Source of the DNA: Helicobacter heilmannii
GTDB lineage: Bacteria > Campylobacterota > Campylobacteria > Campylobacterales > Helicobacteraceae
Length of the DNA stretch: 64,000 nucleotides
NCBI RefSeq assembly: GCF_001283065.1
Contig: NZ_CDMK01000001.1
Location: 136,091 to 200,090 of the forward strand
Reading direction: 5' to 3'
Positions 19,775 to 27,622 of the stretch are shown piece after piece. The notes beneath the pieces were generated by a model that saw nothing but the letters and a program-made list of their open reading frames with translations, did no database searches and had not been told where the DNA came from. The position numbers were made by a program, and so were the translations under genes. Each line of letters starts with the position of its first letter. The first letter of the stretch is position 1.

Positions 19775-19903
19775 GGTTGCGCTTATTCAAACCACGCCCA
19801 CTAAAACTCCAAATAAAAACAGAGATTTGCTTAAAGGGCATAGGCTAAGAGGGGGCAACACAAGCTAGATTCTGCAGGGCTAGAAGGGGACTTAAGTTAT
19901 GGG

Positions 19904-20674
19904 CTAGGGCTTTAAAGCTTTGAGGTTTTGCATTTCGGTAACGCTGTAGCGGGTAACTTCAAAGCCCGTAGGGTTTTTAGGCATCATGGCGGTGTCAAAG
20001 GCAGGCAGGGGCTTAAAAGTAAAGCTCAGCACAATGTTGTAGCGTTTCTCGCTTAGGGGGCTACCCGCCCTAAAGAGCTTTGCCACGATCTGCACTTGGG
20101 CGATGTTGTGCTCCTTGCTTTGCTTGAGCAAGGAGATGTTGATGATGTGGATGTCCCTTGTAAGCTGCTGGGCGGTGTAGATGCTGTTTTTAGAGGCCAC
20201 CAAGTTTTCAAAAACCTGCCAAACCTGTGCCTCGCTTTGCAGGCGCACCACTTCATAGCGCTCCTTGTCGTCGATGTGGTTGATCGACTCTCTATCGAGC
20301 ACATACTGCCCCACCAAGGAGCGCACCAAAGCCTCGTTGCTGGATAAATTGCCATCTGCCTTTTGGATAATAGCGTAATGCTTGTCTTGGTTGGCAAAAT
20401 CTATGAAGTGGTGTTCGGTTTGCTTTAGGGGCAGCAAGATAATCAACGCCACCACCAATGCCAAGCTGATGAAACTAAGCAAAACCACCAAGCGGTAGGC
20501 GATGGTGGCGTTGCGCCTTTGCACCTGAAAGACGCTGTTTAAGTCCAAGTTCTGCACCGCCAAGCTCTCGATTTTGCTTGCGATGTCCTTTTCAAACTTA
20601 GCCTGCTCGGCCTGGAGTTTCGCCCACAACTCGGCAACAACGGCATCTTTTAGGGGGTCGTTGTTATTCTCCAT
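19904..20674 (-). CDS. VirB8-like (type IV secretion / ComB8-like) inner-membrane protein
   Basis: 256-residue protein with a short cytoplasmic N terminus, one membrane helix (about residues 59-83) and a periplasmic domain, the topology of VirB8/ComB8. The periplasmic part contains SLVGQYVLDRESI, RYEVVRLQSEAQVW and a beta-rich end with YNIVLSFTFKP, consistent with the NTF2-like VirB8 fold. I use the ATG at 20674; a TTG at 20695 is also in frame. The ATG overlaps the pirin stop by 11 bases. No other VirB gene is near, so it may work with a system encoded elsewhere such as the ComB DNA-uptake apparatus, or be a relic. Confidence 0.75.
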   Translation of the reverse strand: MENNNDPLKDAVVAELWAKLQAEQAKFEKDIASKIESLAVQNLDLNSVFQVQRRNATIAYRLVVLLSFISLALVVALIILLPLKQTEHHFIDFANQDKHYAIIQKADGNLSSNEALVRSLVGQYVLDRESINHIDDKERYEVVRLQSEAQVWQVFENLVASKNSIYTAQQLTRDIHIINISLLKQSKEHNIAQVQIVAKLFRAGSPLSEKRYNIVLSFTFKPLPAFDTAMMPKNPTGFEVTRYSVTEMQNLKALKP

Positions 20675-21530
20675 GCCCGGCTTTAAGGGTGCCAAATTTG
20701 CCTGCTTGCAGGTCTTCTAGGGCTTGCTCAATCTCCTCTTTGCTGTTCATCACAAAAGGACCCCGCCCTACAATGGGCTCATTTAAGGGCAAACCGGTCA
20801 ACACCAACACCTTGGCAGATTCTTTAGCCTGAAGGTGTACCCCTTGGCCGCCTTTTTGGAAGGTGATGAGCTGTTGGGGACCTACCTTGTATCCCTCCAG
20901 CACCACCACCCCTCCCAACACCAGCATCAAGACATTATGGTCCTCGGGCAAGAGCAAATGTAAAGACCCCTTCAAGCTCAAATCCCACACATTAATGGGG
21001 CCAAAAGATTTGGTGGGGGCCTTCATCCCCTCAAAATCCCCAGCAATGATGCGTATTTGGCTCGCCCCTAGCGTGGCTGTGGGGATTTGCTCTGCATAGA
21101 TCATCTTATGTTGTGGTGGGGTCATTTTGTAGGCTTTAGGCAAATTCAGCCAAAGTTGCACCATTTCAAAAATCCCCCCTTGTTGGCAAAACCGCTTAGA
21201 GAGCAATTCTTGGTGTAAGATTCCCGAGCCCGCCGTGATCCACTGCACATCCTTGGCCCCAATGAGCCTACTTAAACCCTGTGAATCGCTGTGTTCAATC
21301 TCCCCTTGGTACACAATGCCCACCAACTCAAAACCCCGATGTGGATGTGGACCCACCCCCAAGCAATCCGTGCTCGCTTTAATATGGCGGGGCGCGATGT
21401 AATCGATCAGCAAAAAAGGATCGCCACTCTTGTGGGTTTCTTTATAAGTGAACATCGTGGCAGCATAAAACGCATTGCCCACCCAGCGTTTGGGCGGAGT
21501 CGCGTAGACTTTCTCCACTCTCTTCATCAT
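20664..21530 (-). CDS. Pirin-family cupin protein
   Basis: Bicupin of 288 residues. The N-terminal cupin shows GPHPHRGFELV and GSGILHQE, which supply the three histidines and one glutamate of the pirin metal site. The second domain lacks them, as usual. Substrates of bacterial pirins are mostly unknown; some act as quercetinases and some modulate pyruvate metabolism. The ATG at 21530 is preferred over that at 21536 because GGA is correctly spaced from it. It is followed by the overlapping virB8-like gene and preceded, after 63 bases, by prpD. Confidence 0.93.
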   Translation of the reverse strand: MMKRVEKVYATPPKRWVGNAFYAATMFTYKETHKSGDPFLLIDYIAPRHIKASTDCLGVGPHPHRGFELVGIVYQGEIEHSDSQGLSRLIGAKDVQWITAGSGILHQELLSKRFCQQGGIFEMVQLWLNLPKAYKMTPPQHKMIYAEQIPTATLGASQIRIIAGDFEGMKAPTKSFGPINVWDLSLKGSLHLLLPEDHNVLMLVLGGVVVLEGYKVGPQQLITFQKGGQGVHLQAKESAKVLVLTGLPLNEPIVGRGPFVMNSKEEIEQALEDLQAGKFGTLKAGHGE

Positions 21531-21593
21531 GGACATCCTTTTTCTGACACCTAAATGGGCATTCTTGATTAAAAAACGCTCATCATTATTATC

Positions 21594-23018
21594 CTATACA
21601 AAGGACAATAAATCGCAAAAGCGGTTAAAGTCCATTTTCTCTAAGCGGTCTTGATCGGAAAGCAGGGTTTCAATTTGGGCGGCTTTTTTGCGTGGATAGA
21701 CTTCTTTAAGGGCGTTTTGACACTTGTGTTGCAGGGCACTCAAACCCTCTTCGCGTCTAAAGCGGTGCCCTAGGGGGTATTTCACCTCCACCTTTTGCGT
21801 GCTCGAGCCGTCTTTAAAAAACACCTGCAGGGCGTTGGCAATCGCGCGCTTATGCGGTTCTTTCGCCTCCTTGGTGTAAAGGGGGCTTATTTGCACCTCT
21901 ATCAAGTCCATGAGCTGTTGTAAAAAGGGGTTTTTGGCGTTTGTATCGCTATAAGAGTCCGCTCTTAAATGCCCGCGCAACAAAGCGTAGGCGATGGGAT
22001 AGGCTAGGCTATATTCGCGATCCAAGCGCTGGTAAGCCTGCCCCCCGCCTGCCATGATTTTCTCCACGCCCTCTTGGGTGGTGAGTACAATTTTAGAAAT
22101 TTCATCCAAACGGGGCGCAATTTGTTTATGCAAAATCAGGGCGCACTCAATGGCGGTTTGGATGGGAAATAGCGCAGGGTAGGAGATTTTATACAAGACA
22201 TTTTCAATCACATGTGTGCCTAAGTTATTCAGCACTAATCCGTCTTTGGTGTGCGGCATACACACGGTTTCAAAGCCCCATTTAGGTGCACTGAGTGCCT
22301 TCACACAGCCCATTTCTCCACTCATCGCCCTTAACGCAATTTGCACCCCCCGACTTGTGGCATCCGCCCCCGCCCACGCCTGTCTAGTCGTGCTAAAGGG
22401 AGCGTGGCGAAACACCCGCAAAATCCCCCCATCCACAAAGGCATGTGAGAGCGCGCTCAAAATCTCTTCTAGTCCCCCGCCTAGCATTTTCGCCCCCACG
22501 CCAGCACTCGCCACACGCACCAACAAAGTGTGGTCCAAACCCTCATCGTAAAAGGAATTGTCCATGGCTAACACCCCCTGTATCTCATAGGCCTGCACCA
22601 TGGCGTGCAAAATGTCGCGCACTTTAAGGGGCTCTTCTTGTTGGGATAAGCGCAAGCGGCTCACATAATCACCCAGTGCCCAAATTGCGCCCAAATTGTC
22701 GCTAGGGTGGCACCACTCTTTAGCCAGCCAAGTGTCGTTAAAGTCCATCCAGCGCACCATGCACGACACATTAAACGCCGCAACCACGGGCTCAAGCTGG
22801 TAGGCCGTGCCTAAAACCTTTGCCCCTAAAGGCCTAAAATCCGCCCCGGGCACACTAGGGCCTAGGAACTTCGTGCACTCAGGGTCTTTGAGTGCCATTA
22901 AAGCACAGGCAATGGAGTCTATGAGGCTTAAGGTGGCACTTTGTGTGGCGTGTTTGGGAATCTCGCCATCTAAAATGTAATGGCCTAGGGTCGTAAGAGC
23001 CGAATCGTAACTTAACAT
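21594..23018 (-). CDS. prpD: 2-methylcitrate dehydratase (MmgE/PrpD family)
   Basis: 474 residues, close to enterobacterial PrpD. The block RWMDFNDTWLAKEWCHPSDNLG matches the signature I recall from E. coli PrpD (split here: RWMDFNDTWL, then HPSDNLGAIWA), with the active-site region intact; FLGPSVPGA and LGTAYQLEPVVAAFN also fit. It would dehydrate 2-methylcitrate in propionate breakdown. Neither prpC nor prpB is in the window, so the pathway must be completed elsewhere or the enzyme uses another substrate, since the family also includes aconitate decarboxylases and an iminodisuccinate epimerase. It lies between yggS and pirin in a leftward row. Confidence 0.88.
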   Translation of the reverse strand: MLSYDSALTTLGHYILDGEIPKHATQSATLSLIDSIACALMALKDPECTKFLGPSVPGADFRPLGAKVLGTAYQLEPVVAAFNVSCMVRWMDFNDTWLAKEWCHPSDNLGAIWALGDYVSRLRLSQQEEPLKVRDILHAMVQAYEIQGVLAMDNSFYDEGLDHTLLVRVASAGVGAKMLGGGLEEILSALSHAFVDGGILRVFRHAPFSTTRQAWAGADATSRGVQIALRAMSGEMGCVKALSAPKWGFETVCMPHTKDGLVLNNLGTHVIENVLYKISYPALFPIQTAIECALILHKQIAPRLDEISKIVLTTQEGVEKIMAGGGQAYQRLDREYSLAYPIAYALLRGHLRADSYSDTNAKNPFLQQLMDLIEVQISPLYTKEAKEPHKRAIANALQVFFKDGSSTQKVEVKYPLGHRFRREEGLSALQHKCQNALKEVYPRKKAAQIETLLSDQDRLEKMDFNRFCDLLSFV

Positions 23019-23048
23019 AAAACTCTCCTTTTCAATCCTTGATAAACC

Positions 23049-23696
23049 TTAATGAAAAAGCGCGCTGCCCACACGCACCAAATTCGCCCCATAAGCGATG
23101 GCCAGCTCAAAATCCCCGCTCATGCCCATAGAGAGGGTTTTGGCATTGGGGAGTTTGTCAAACAAATCCCTAGCAGCACTAAAGACTTGTTCGCTCTGGG
23201 CTTCAGTGGCGTTAAGAGGCCCCATCACCATTAAACCTTGCAAATGGATTTTTGGGCAGATTTGGCTAATTTGGCCGTAGGTGTCTAGGGCTTGCTCTAA
23301 AGGCACCCCGCTTTTTTGCGTCTCATTGGCAATATTCACCTGCAACAGGGCATTTAAAGGCTCTTTCGCTCTTGTATCTATGGCCTTAGCGAGTTCTAAA
23401 GAGTGCAGGCTATGCAACAAGGCCGGCTTTAGCTCTAGTAGTTTATTGATTTTATTGTGTTGCAGGGGGCCTAGCATGTGCCACTCTAGGGGCAAGTCTT
23501 GCAAGACACTAGCTTTGCGCCCAAACTCTTGTATGTAATTCTCTCCAAAGGCGCGTTGTCCGCAGGCGTATAACTCTTGCACCTGCTTGATACTGGCGTA
23601 TTTAGACACCGCCACAAGTTGCACGATGTGGTGCGGGCTGTAGGCGAGGCGGGCTTTTTCAATGCGCTCAATCAAATCAGCAAGCCGTTGTTGCAT
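23049..23696 (-). CDS. yggS: YggS-family pyridoxal phosphate homeostasis protein
   Basis: Small PLP-binding protein of the PLPBP/YggS/PROSC family that buffers pyridoxal phosphate. 215 residues from the ATG at 23696, which has AAGG upstream and follows the ubiD stop by one base; the frame extends further upstream but only into ubiD. Motifs: LVAVSKYASI with the PLP lysine, FGENYIQEF, EWHMLGPLQHNK and the C-terminal SMGMSGDFELAIAYG and VRVGSALF. Matches the HP0395 position beside HP0396. Confidence 0.93.
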   Translation of the reverse strand: MQQRLADLIERIEKARLAYSPHHIVQLVAVSKYASIKQVQELYACGQRAFGENYIQEFGRKASVLQDLPLEWHMLGPLQHNKINKLLELKPALLHSLHSLELAKAIDTRAKEPLNALLQVNIANETQKSGVPLEQALDTYGQISQICPKIHLQGLMVMGPLNATEAQSEQVFSAARDLFDKLPNAKTLSMGMSGDFELAIAYGANLVRVGSALFH

Positions 23697-23697
23697 A

Positions 23698-25518
23698 TCA
23701 GCCTTTCGGGGAGTGGTGGATGTGGTATTTTTCATAGAGTGGGTCGCTTAAAGGCGGGATTAGCCCCTTGTTAGCGAGGCTTTCTAGCACGCTTAGGGTG
23801 CAATCGGTTTCTTTAGGCCACTCTCTGGTGTGCCCCTCGAGCGCGCCTTTATCAGTCGCGTCTATGCAGATTAAGGGGGGCTTTAGCCAAATGTCGCGCT
23901 GTGCGTCTATGTTGTTGGTAACCCGCCAAAGGAGCATATAGGGGTTGTTTAAATCATTCTTGTGGCTGTCCACAAAAATGAGCGCGCTCACATGGGGGGC
24001 TAGGGGCTCTAAATCTTTGAAAAGGAGCACTAGGGGGGTGGTCTTTTCTACACCCACCACTGCAATGGGGTTTTTACTCTCTAAGCCGTATTGCCTTAAG
24101 TTTTGCACTTGAGGCATTAAATCTTGCAGGCGAGCTAAAAGCTCAAGGTCTCTTAGGGGGGTTTTGGGGTGTGGGGTGGGCTCTAGGGCGACTAGGCCTA
24201 ACTTGCCCCCAAAGGCGTAGGTGGGGCTAGCGTGATCTAAGGCATCGCACACGCCTTGAGAAAATAGGCTTTGGCCTAAATCTAGGTGGTCTAAAATGTG
24301 GCGAAAAAGGGCGGGATAATCGGTGAGTTTGGGCGCATTCTTGCCAACAAAGATGGCATGCTTGACAAAGCTCATTTGCCCGGTGCCCCAAAAGTGGTGC
24401 ATGATTTGGTGGGCGTGGCCCGGGTAGCTGGGCGCAATTTGGGCTAGGATGAGATTATGGAACACCCCATTTTCGGGCATGTGATAATCCAGTAGCCCAT
24501 GTGCGCTCTTTTTGAGTAAGGGCAAAAACAGCCTTTCGGTGAAGTAGCCCATATACTTATCTTCTAAAGGGGGCTTGCCGACCACACTGGCTAAGTAAAT
24601 GGGATTGTCTTTCAAGTGCATCGCCTGCACTTCTAACACGGGGTAGGGCTCTTTAGGCGTGTAAAAACCCGTGTGATCGCCAAAAGGCCCCTCCATTTCT
24701 AAACACTCTGCTTCCACCCACCCCTCAAGCACAATGTCCGCATCCGTAGGCACAGCAAGCGGGTTTGTAAGGCAGGGCATCAGCTGCGCGCTCTTGCCCC
24801 GAATCAAGCCATACAAGGCAAGCTCAAAGACTCCATAGGGCAGGGGGGCTTGCCCGCACCACGCATACAATGCGTCCCCACCGATCGCCACGCTCACGGG
24901 CATTTTCACTCCCGCCTCTTTGTAGGCGTGGAAGAAGTGGTTCGAGTCTTTATGGATTTGCCAGTGCAGGCCGAGGCGGTTCTTGCCCTGCACTTGCAAG
25001 CGGTAAAGCCCTAAATTGTGGTGTTTCTTGTCTAGGCTTTGGGTGTAAATCTGCCCCATGGTGATGAAGGGGGCGGCATCGTGCTCCCAAGTGGTTAAAA
25101 TGGGCAGTTTGTTTAAATCCACCCGGTCATCCTTAAAGACTTGCCTTTTGGGGGGAGTTTTAGAGATTTTGGGCAAGCTAAAGCGTAGGTTGCAAAGGTT
25201 TTTGGCTAGCCCTAAGAAGTCTTTAAAGCTTTTGGGCTTTTGTAAATTGAGCAGGCTTTCTAGTTGCGCTTGGCAGTCCTCAATGGAGCGGTTGATGACA
25301 AATTCTAACCGCTCTTTCGCGCCAAAGACATTCATTAAAACGGGAATATTTATGGGAGTGTCGCCCCTTTTGGGCCGTGTGAACAACAACGCCTGCCCGC
25401 CCCTGGGTTTTTTGGCCTCAATGTAGGCGATGTGCGGGATTTCTAGGCAAATGTCTAGGGGCGTGTCTAGCACGCATAAATCCCCCCGCTCTTTGAGTTT
25501 AGCGATGAGCTCTTGCAA
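23698..25518 (-). CDS. UbiD-family decarboxylase, probably menaquinone biosynthesis
   Basis: 606-residue prenylated-FMN-dependent decarboxylase family member. Motifs: YRLQVQGKNRLGLHWQIHKDSN, VAIGGDALY, EGPFGDHTGFYTP and EDKYMGYFTERLFLPLL, all characteristic of UbiD. H. pylori makes menaquinone by the futalosine route and HP0396, the apparent orthologue, is the UbiD member there. Placed directly before yggS and directly after serA with no gap (ubiD starts the base before the serA stop). Confidence 0.9.
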   Translation of the reverse strand: MQELIAKLKERGDLCVLDTPLDICLEIPHIAYIEAKKPRGGQALLFTRPKRGDTPINIPVLMNVFGAKERLEFVINRSIEDCQAQLESLLNLQKPKSFKDFLGLAKNLCNLRFSLPKISKTPPKRQVFKDDRVDLNKLPILTTWEHDAAPFITMGQIYTQSLDKKHHNLGLYRLQVQGKNRLGLHWQIHKDSNHFFHAYKEAGVKMPVSVAIGGDALYAWCGQAPLPYGVFELALYGLIRGKSAQLMPCLTNPLAVPTDADIVLEGWVEAECLEMEGPFGDHTGFYTPKEPYPVLEVQAMHLKDNPIYLASVVGKPPLEDKYMGYFTERLFLPLLKKSAHGLLDYHMPENGVFHNLILAQIAPSYPGHAHQIMHHFWGTGQMSFVKHAIFVGKNAPKLTDYPALFRHILDHLDLGQSLFSQGVCDALDHASPTYAFGGKLGLVALEPTPHPKTPLRDLELLARLQDLMPQVQNLRQYGLESKNPIAVVGVEKTTPLVLLFKDLEPLAPHVSALIFVDSHKNDLNNPYMLLWRVTNNIDAQRDIWLKPPLICIDATDKGALEGHTREWPKETDCTLSVLESLANKGLIPPLSDPLYEKYHIHHSPKG

Positions 25519-27096
25519 CTAGATAGAGACCACGGACACGCCTAGGCAATGGGGGACTTCTTGCAGATCGTGTAGGATTTTTGGATTAATGGGCGCATCT
25601 ACGAGAATGGCGGCCAAAGCCTCAGCTTTGGCGTTGCGCCCCAGTCTAAAGTCGGCGATGTTGATGTTGTGTTTGGCTAAAGTGTGCCCCACATTGCCGA
25701 TCACCCCGGGCTTGTCAGTGTTTTTAAATAGAATCATCGTGCCTTGCGGCTTAACATCCATTTCAAAGCCATCTATGTTGGTGATTTTTAAAATGTCATC
25801 GCTAAAGGCGGTGGCACTGATTTGGGTGCTGTAATGGGGGGCACTTAATTGCAGTGTAATAAAATTCGTGTAGGGGGTCGCGTCCTCTAGAGTCTTGGTG
25901 GTTAAATGGATGTTGCGCTCACTAGCGACATGGGGGGCGTTGACATAGTTGATTTTATCGCCAAGGCTGGGCTTTAATAGTCCCATTAGGGCGAAGGTGA
26001 GTAAGGAATTGCCGTATTCACAAATGGGGCCAGCCAGGGTGAGCTCTAAGGCACTCCACGCGCCCTTATGCACCTGGGCGCAGAAGAAGCCGAGCTTTTG
26101 AGCGAGCTGTAAATAGGGCTTGGCATAGGGGGCGATGTTGTCTTGGATAGGGATGTTTAGGGCGTTTGGATAAGAACTCCCCCTCAAAGATTCGATCACC
26201 GCTTGGGCGGCTTCTTTGGCGATCTGTGCTTGGGACTCATAGGTGTTTGCCCCAATGTGCGGCGTACCATAGACATTGTCTAGCTCTAAAAGGGGGTTGT
26301 TTGTGCCCGGCTCTTTGCTAAAAACATCGATGCCAAGCCAGCGCACTTTTTTAGACTTTAAGGCTGCATATAGGGCTTCTTCATTGTAAAGCCCACCCCT
26401 AGCGCAGTTGATTAAAATCACGCCCTCCTTCATTTGGGCGATCTGCTCGCGGTCGATGATATTGATCGTCTCTTTGTTCTTGGGCGTGTGGATGGTGATG
26501 ATGTCGCAGGCTAAAATGTCTTTAAAGTCCTTCGTGTAGAGCACGCCCAAATCGGTGGCTTTGGACTTGGGGATGTAGGGGTCGTAGGTGAGAACCTCCA
26601 TGCCAAAAGCCAGAGCCCGAACACCCACCCTTGATCCGATATTGCCAAAGCCGATGATGCCTAGTTTCTTGCCATAAAGCTCTGTGCCATACCAATCCTC
26701 TCGCTTCCATAGGTGTTCGTGTTTGAGTTGGGTGTTTGCCCCGGGCAAGCGACGCACGGCGTTTAACATGTGTGCCATGGTGAGCTCCACGGCGGCGATC
26801 GTGTTGGCGGTGGGGACATTCATCACCACAATGCCCTTTTGTGAGCACAGATCAATGTCTACATTGTCCACACCCACGCCCGCGCGTACAATCGCCTTCA
26901 ACTTGGTGGTGTGGGCGAGCAAATGTGCGTTTACGGCAGTCATGCTCCTTGTGATGAGCGCGTCCACCTCCCTAATCGCTTCAGGTAAGGCGGCCTTTTC
27001 AAGGGTGGAAAAATCCAAAACTTCTAAATCTGCGTGTTCGCATAAAAGGCGCACCCCCCCCTCGTGGATGGGGTCGCAAATGGCAATTTTTGGCAT
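25519..27096 (-). CDS. serA: D-3-phosphoglycerate dehydrogenase
   Basis: First step of serine synthesis from 3-phosphoglycerate, linking to the pgk/gap branch. The 525-residue long form has the catalytic and NAD-binding domains (GFGNIGSRVG, NCARGGLYNEEAL, GIDVFSKEP with the catalytic set, HIGANTYESQ), an intervening domain, and a C-terminal ACT domain from about residue 455 beginning GTMILFKNTDKPGVIGNVG. ATG at 27096 with GGAAG upstream. A run of eight G falls in the N-terminal codons. Orthologue of HP0397 by context. Confidence 0.96.
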   Translation of the reverse strand: MPKIAICDPIHEGGVRLLCEHADLEVLDFSTLEKAALPEAIREVDALITRSMTAVNAHLLAHTTKLKAIVRAGVGVDNVDIDLCSQKGIVVMNVPTANTIAAVELTMAHMLNAVRRLPGANTQLKHEHLWKREDWYGTELYGKKLGIIGFGNIGSRVGVRALAFGMEVLTYDPYIPKSKATDLGVLYTKDFKDILACDIITIHTPKNKETINIIDREQIAQMKEGVILINCARGGLYNEEALYAALKSKKVRWLGIDVFSKEPGTNNPLLELDNVYGTPHIGANTYESQAQIAKEAAQAVIESLRGSSYPNALNIPIQDNIAPYAKPYLQLAQKLGFFCAQVHKGAWSALELTLAGPICEYGNSLLTFALMGLLKPSLGDKINYVNAPHVASERNIHLTTKTLEDATPYTNFITLQLSAPHYSTQISATAFSDDILKITNIDGFEMDVKPQGTMILFKNTDKPGVIGNVGHTLAKHNINIADFRLGRNAKAEALAAILVDAPINPKILHDLQEVPHCLGVSVVSI

Positions 27097-27107
27097 GGCA
27101 CTTCCTT

Positions 27108-27614
27108 TTAATCAAGCTGATAGGGGATTTCGTAGTACTTCAAGTCTTCTAGAAATCGTGTCGTGGCGTTGGGGAGATAGATGATCAAGGTTGCTCTGGA
27201 TTTCTTGCGGTCCAAAGCAAAATCAATGTGCTTGGTTTTCAAGATTTCTTGCAAACAAAAGAGCTTATAGTTGTCTAGGTTTTTCACTAAGACCTTGCGT
27301 ACTGGGGTACTCTCCAAGAACTCAATGCCCATTTTCCTTTCAAAAGCGGGGTAGATGAAAGGGGGTTTTGCCACCGCTCCAGCAATGGGATGCGCTTCAT
27401 GCAAGGATTGGCTAAACACCTCCTTTAAACCCTGTTCCTGCTCTAAGGTTGGGGCGTGGGCACGCACCGGTTCGTGTATGCTATATTCCTCGTAGGCAGT
27501 GTGGGGTTTGCGGTGTTTAGAAAGATACACTCTATAGCCCAAAAAGCCTGCCACCCCTAAAGCCACTGCCACCACAAACCACAGCACAAGGGCACGGAAC
27601 TTGGCAATTCTCAT
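27108..27614 (-). CDS. Single-pass membrane protein, unknown function (HP0398 position)
   Basis: 168 residues: a short basic N terminus (MRIAKFR), one membrane helix at about 8-28, then a soluble, probably periplasmic part with VRKVLVKNLDNYKLFCLQEIL and a basic stretch DRKKSRATLIIYLP. It lies eight bases after rpsA and 11 before serA, in the order known from H. pylori HP0397-HP0399. No catalytic motif or known domain is recognised. Confidence 0.8.
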   Translation of the reverse strand: MRIAKFRALVLWFVVAVALGVAGFLGYRVYLSKHRKPHTAYEEYSIHEPVRAHAPTLEQEQGLKEVFSQSLHEAHPIAGAVAKPPFIYPAFERKMGIEFLESTPVRKVLVKNLDNYKLFCLQEILKTKHIDFALDRKKSRATLIIYLPNATTRFLEDLKYYEIPYQLD

Positions 27615-27622
27615 CGATCAAG

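Larger units (their letters stand above)
19353..19903. other. 551-base gap with inverted and direct repeats, no gene seen
   Basis: No protein-like frame. It holds two perfect inverted repeats (listed separately), a consensus TATAAT on the plus strand at 19503-19508, and an imperfect 24-base direct repeat, CTTATTTGATCCACGCCCAC at 19521 against CTTATTCAAACCACGCCCAC at 19782. A small RNA starting near 19515 is possible; otherwise it is non-coding residue between gatB and the convergent virB8-like gene. Confidence 0.5.

Noticed and set aside
27055-27061. G8/C8 runs in serA, hefC and the TolA-like gene, T8 in the CSYC protein signal peptide, and several 7-base runs
   Set aside because: Such lengths are common here and mostly follow from Gly and Pro codons; without read data only the three 9-base runs and the A7 linked to an actual frame break deserved a finding.
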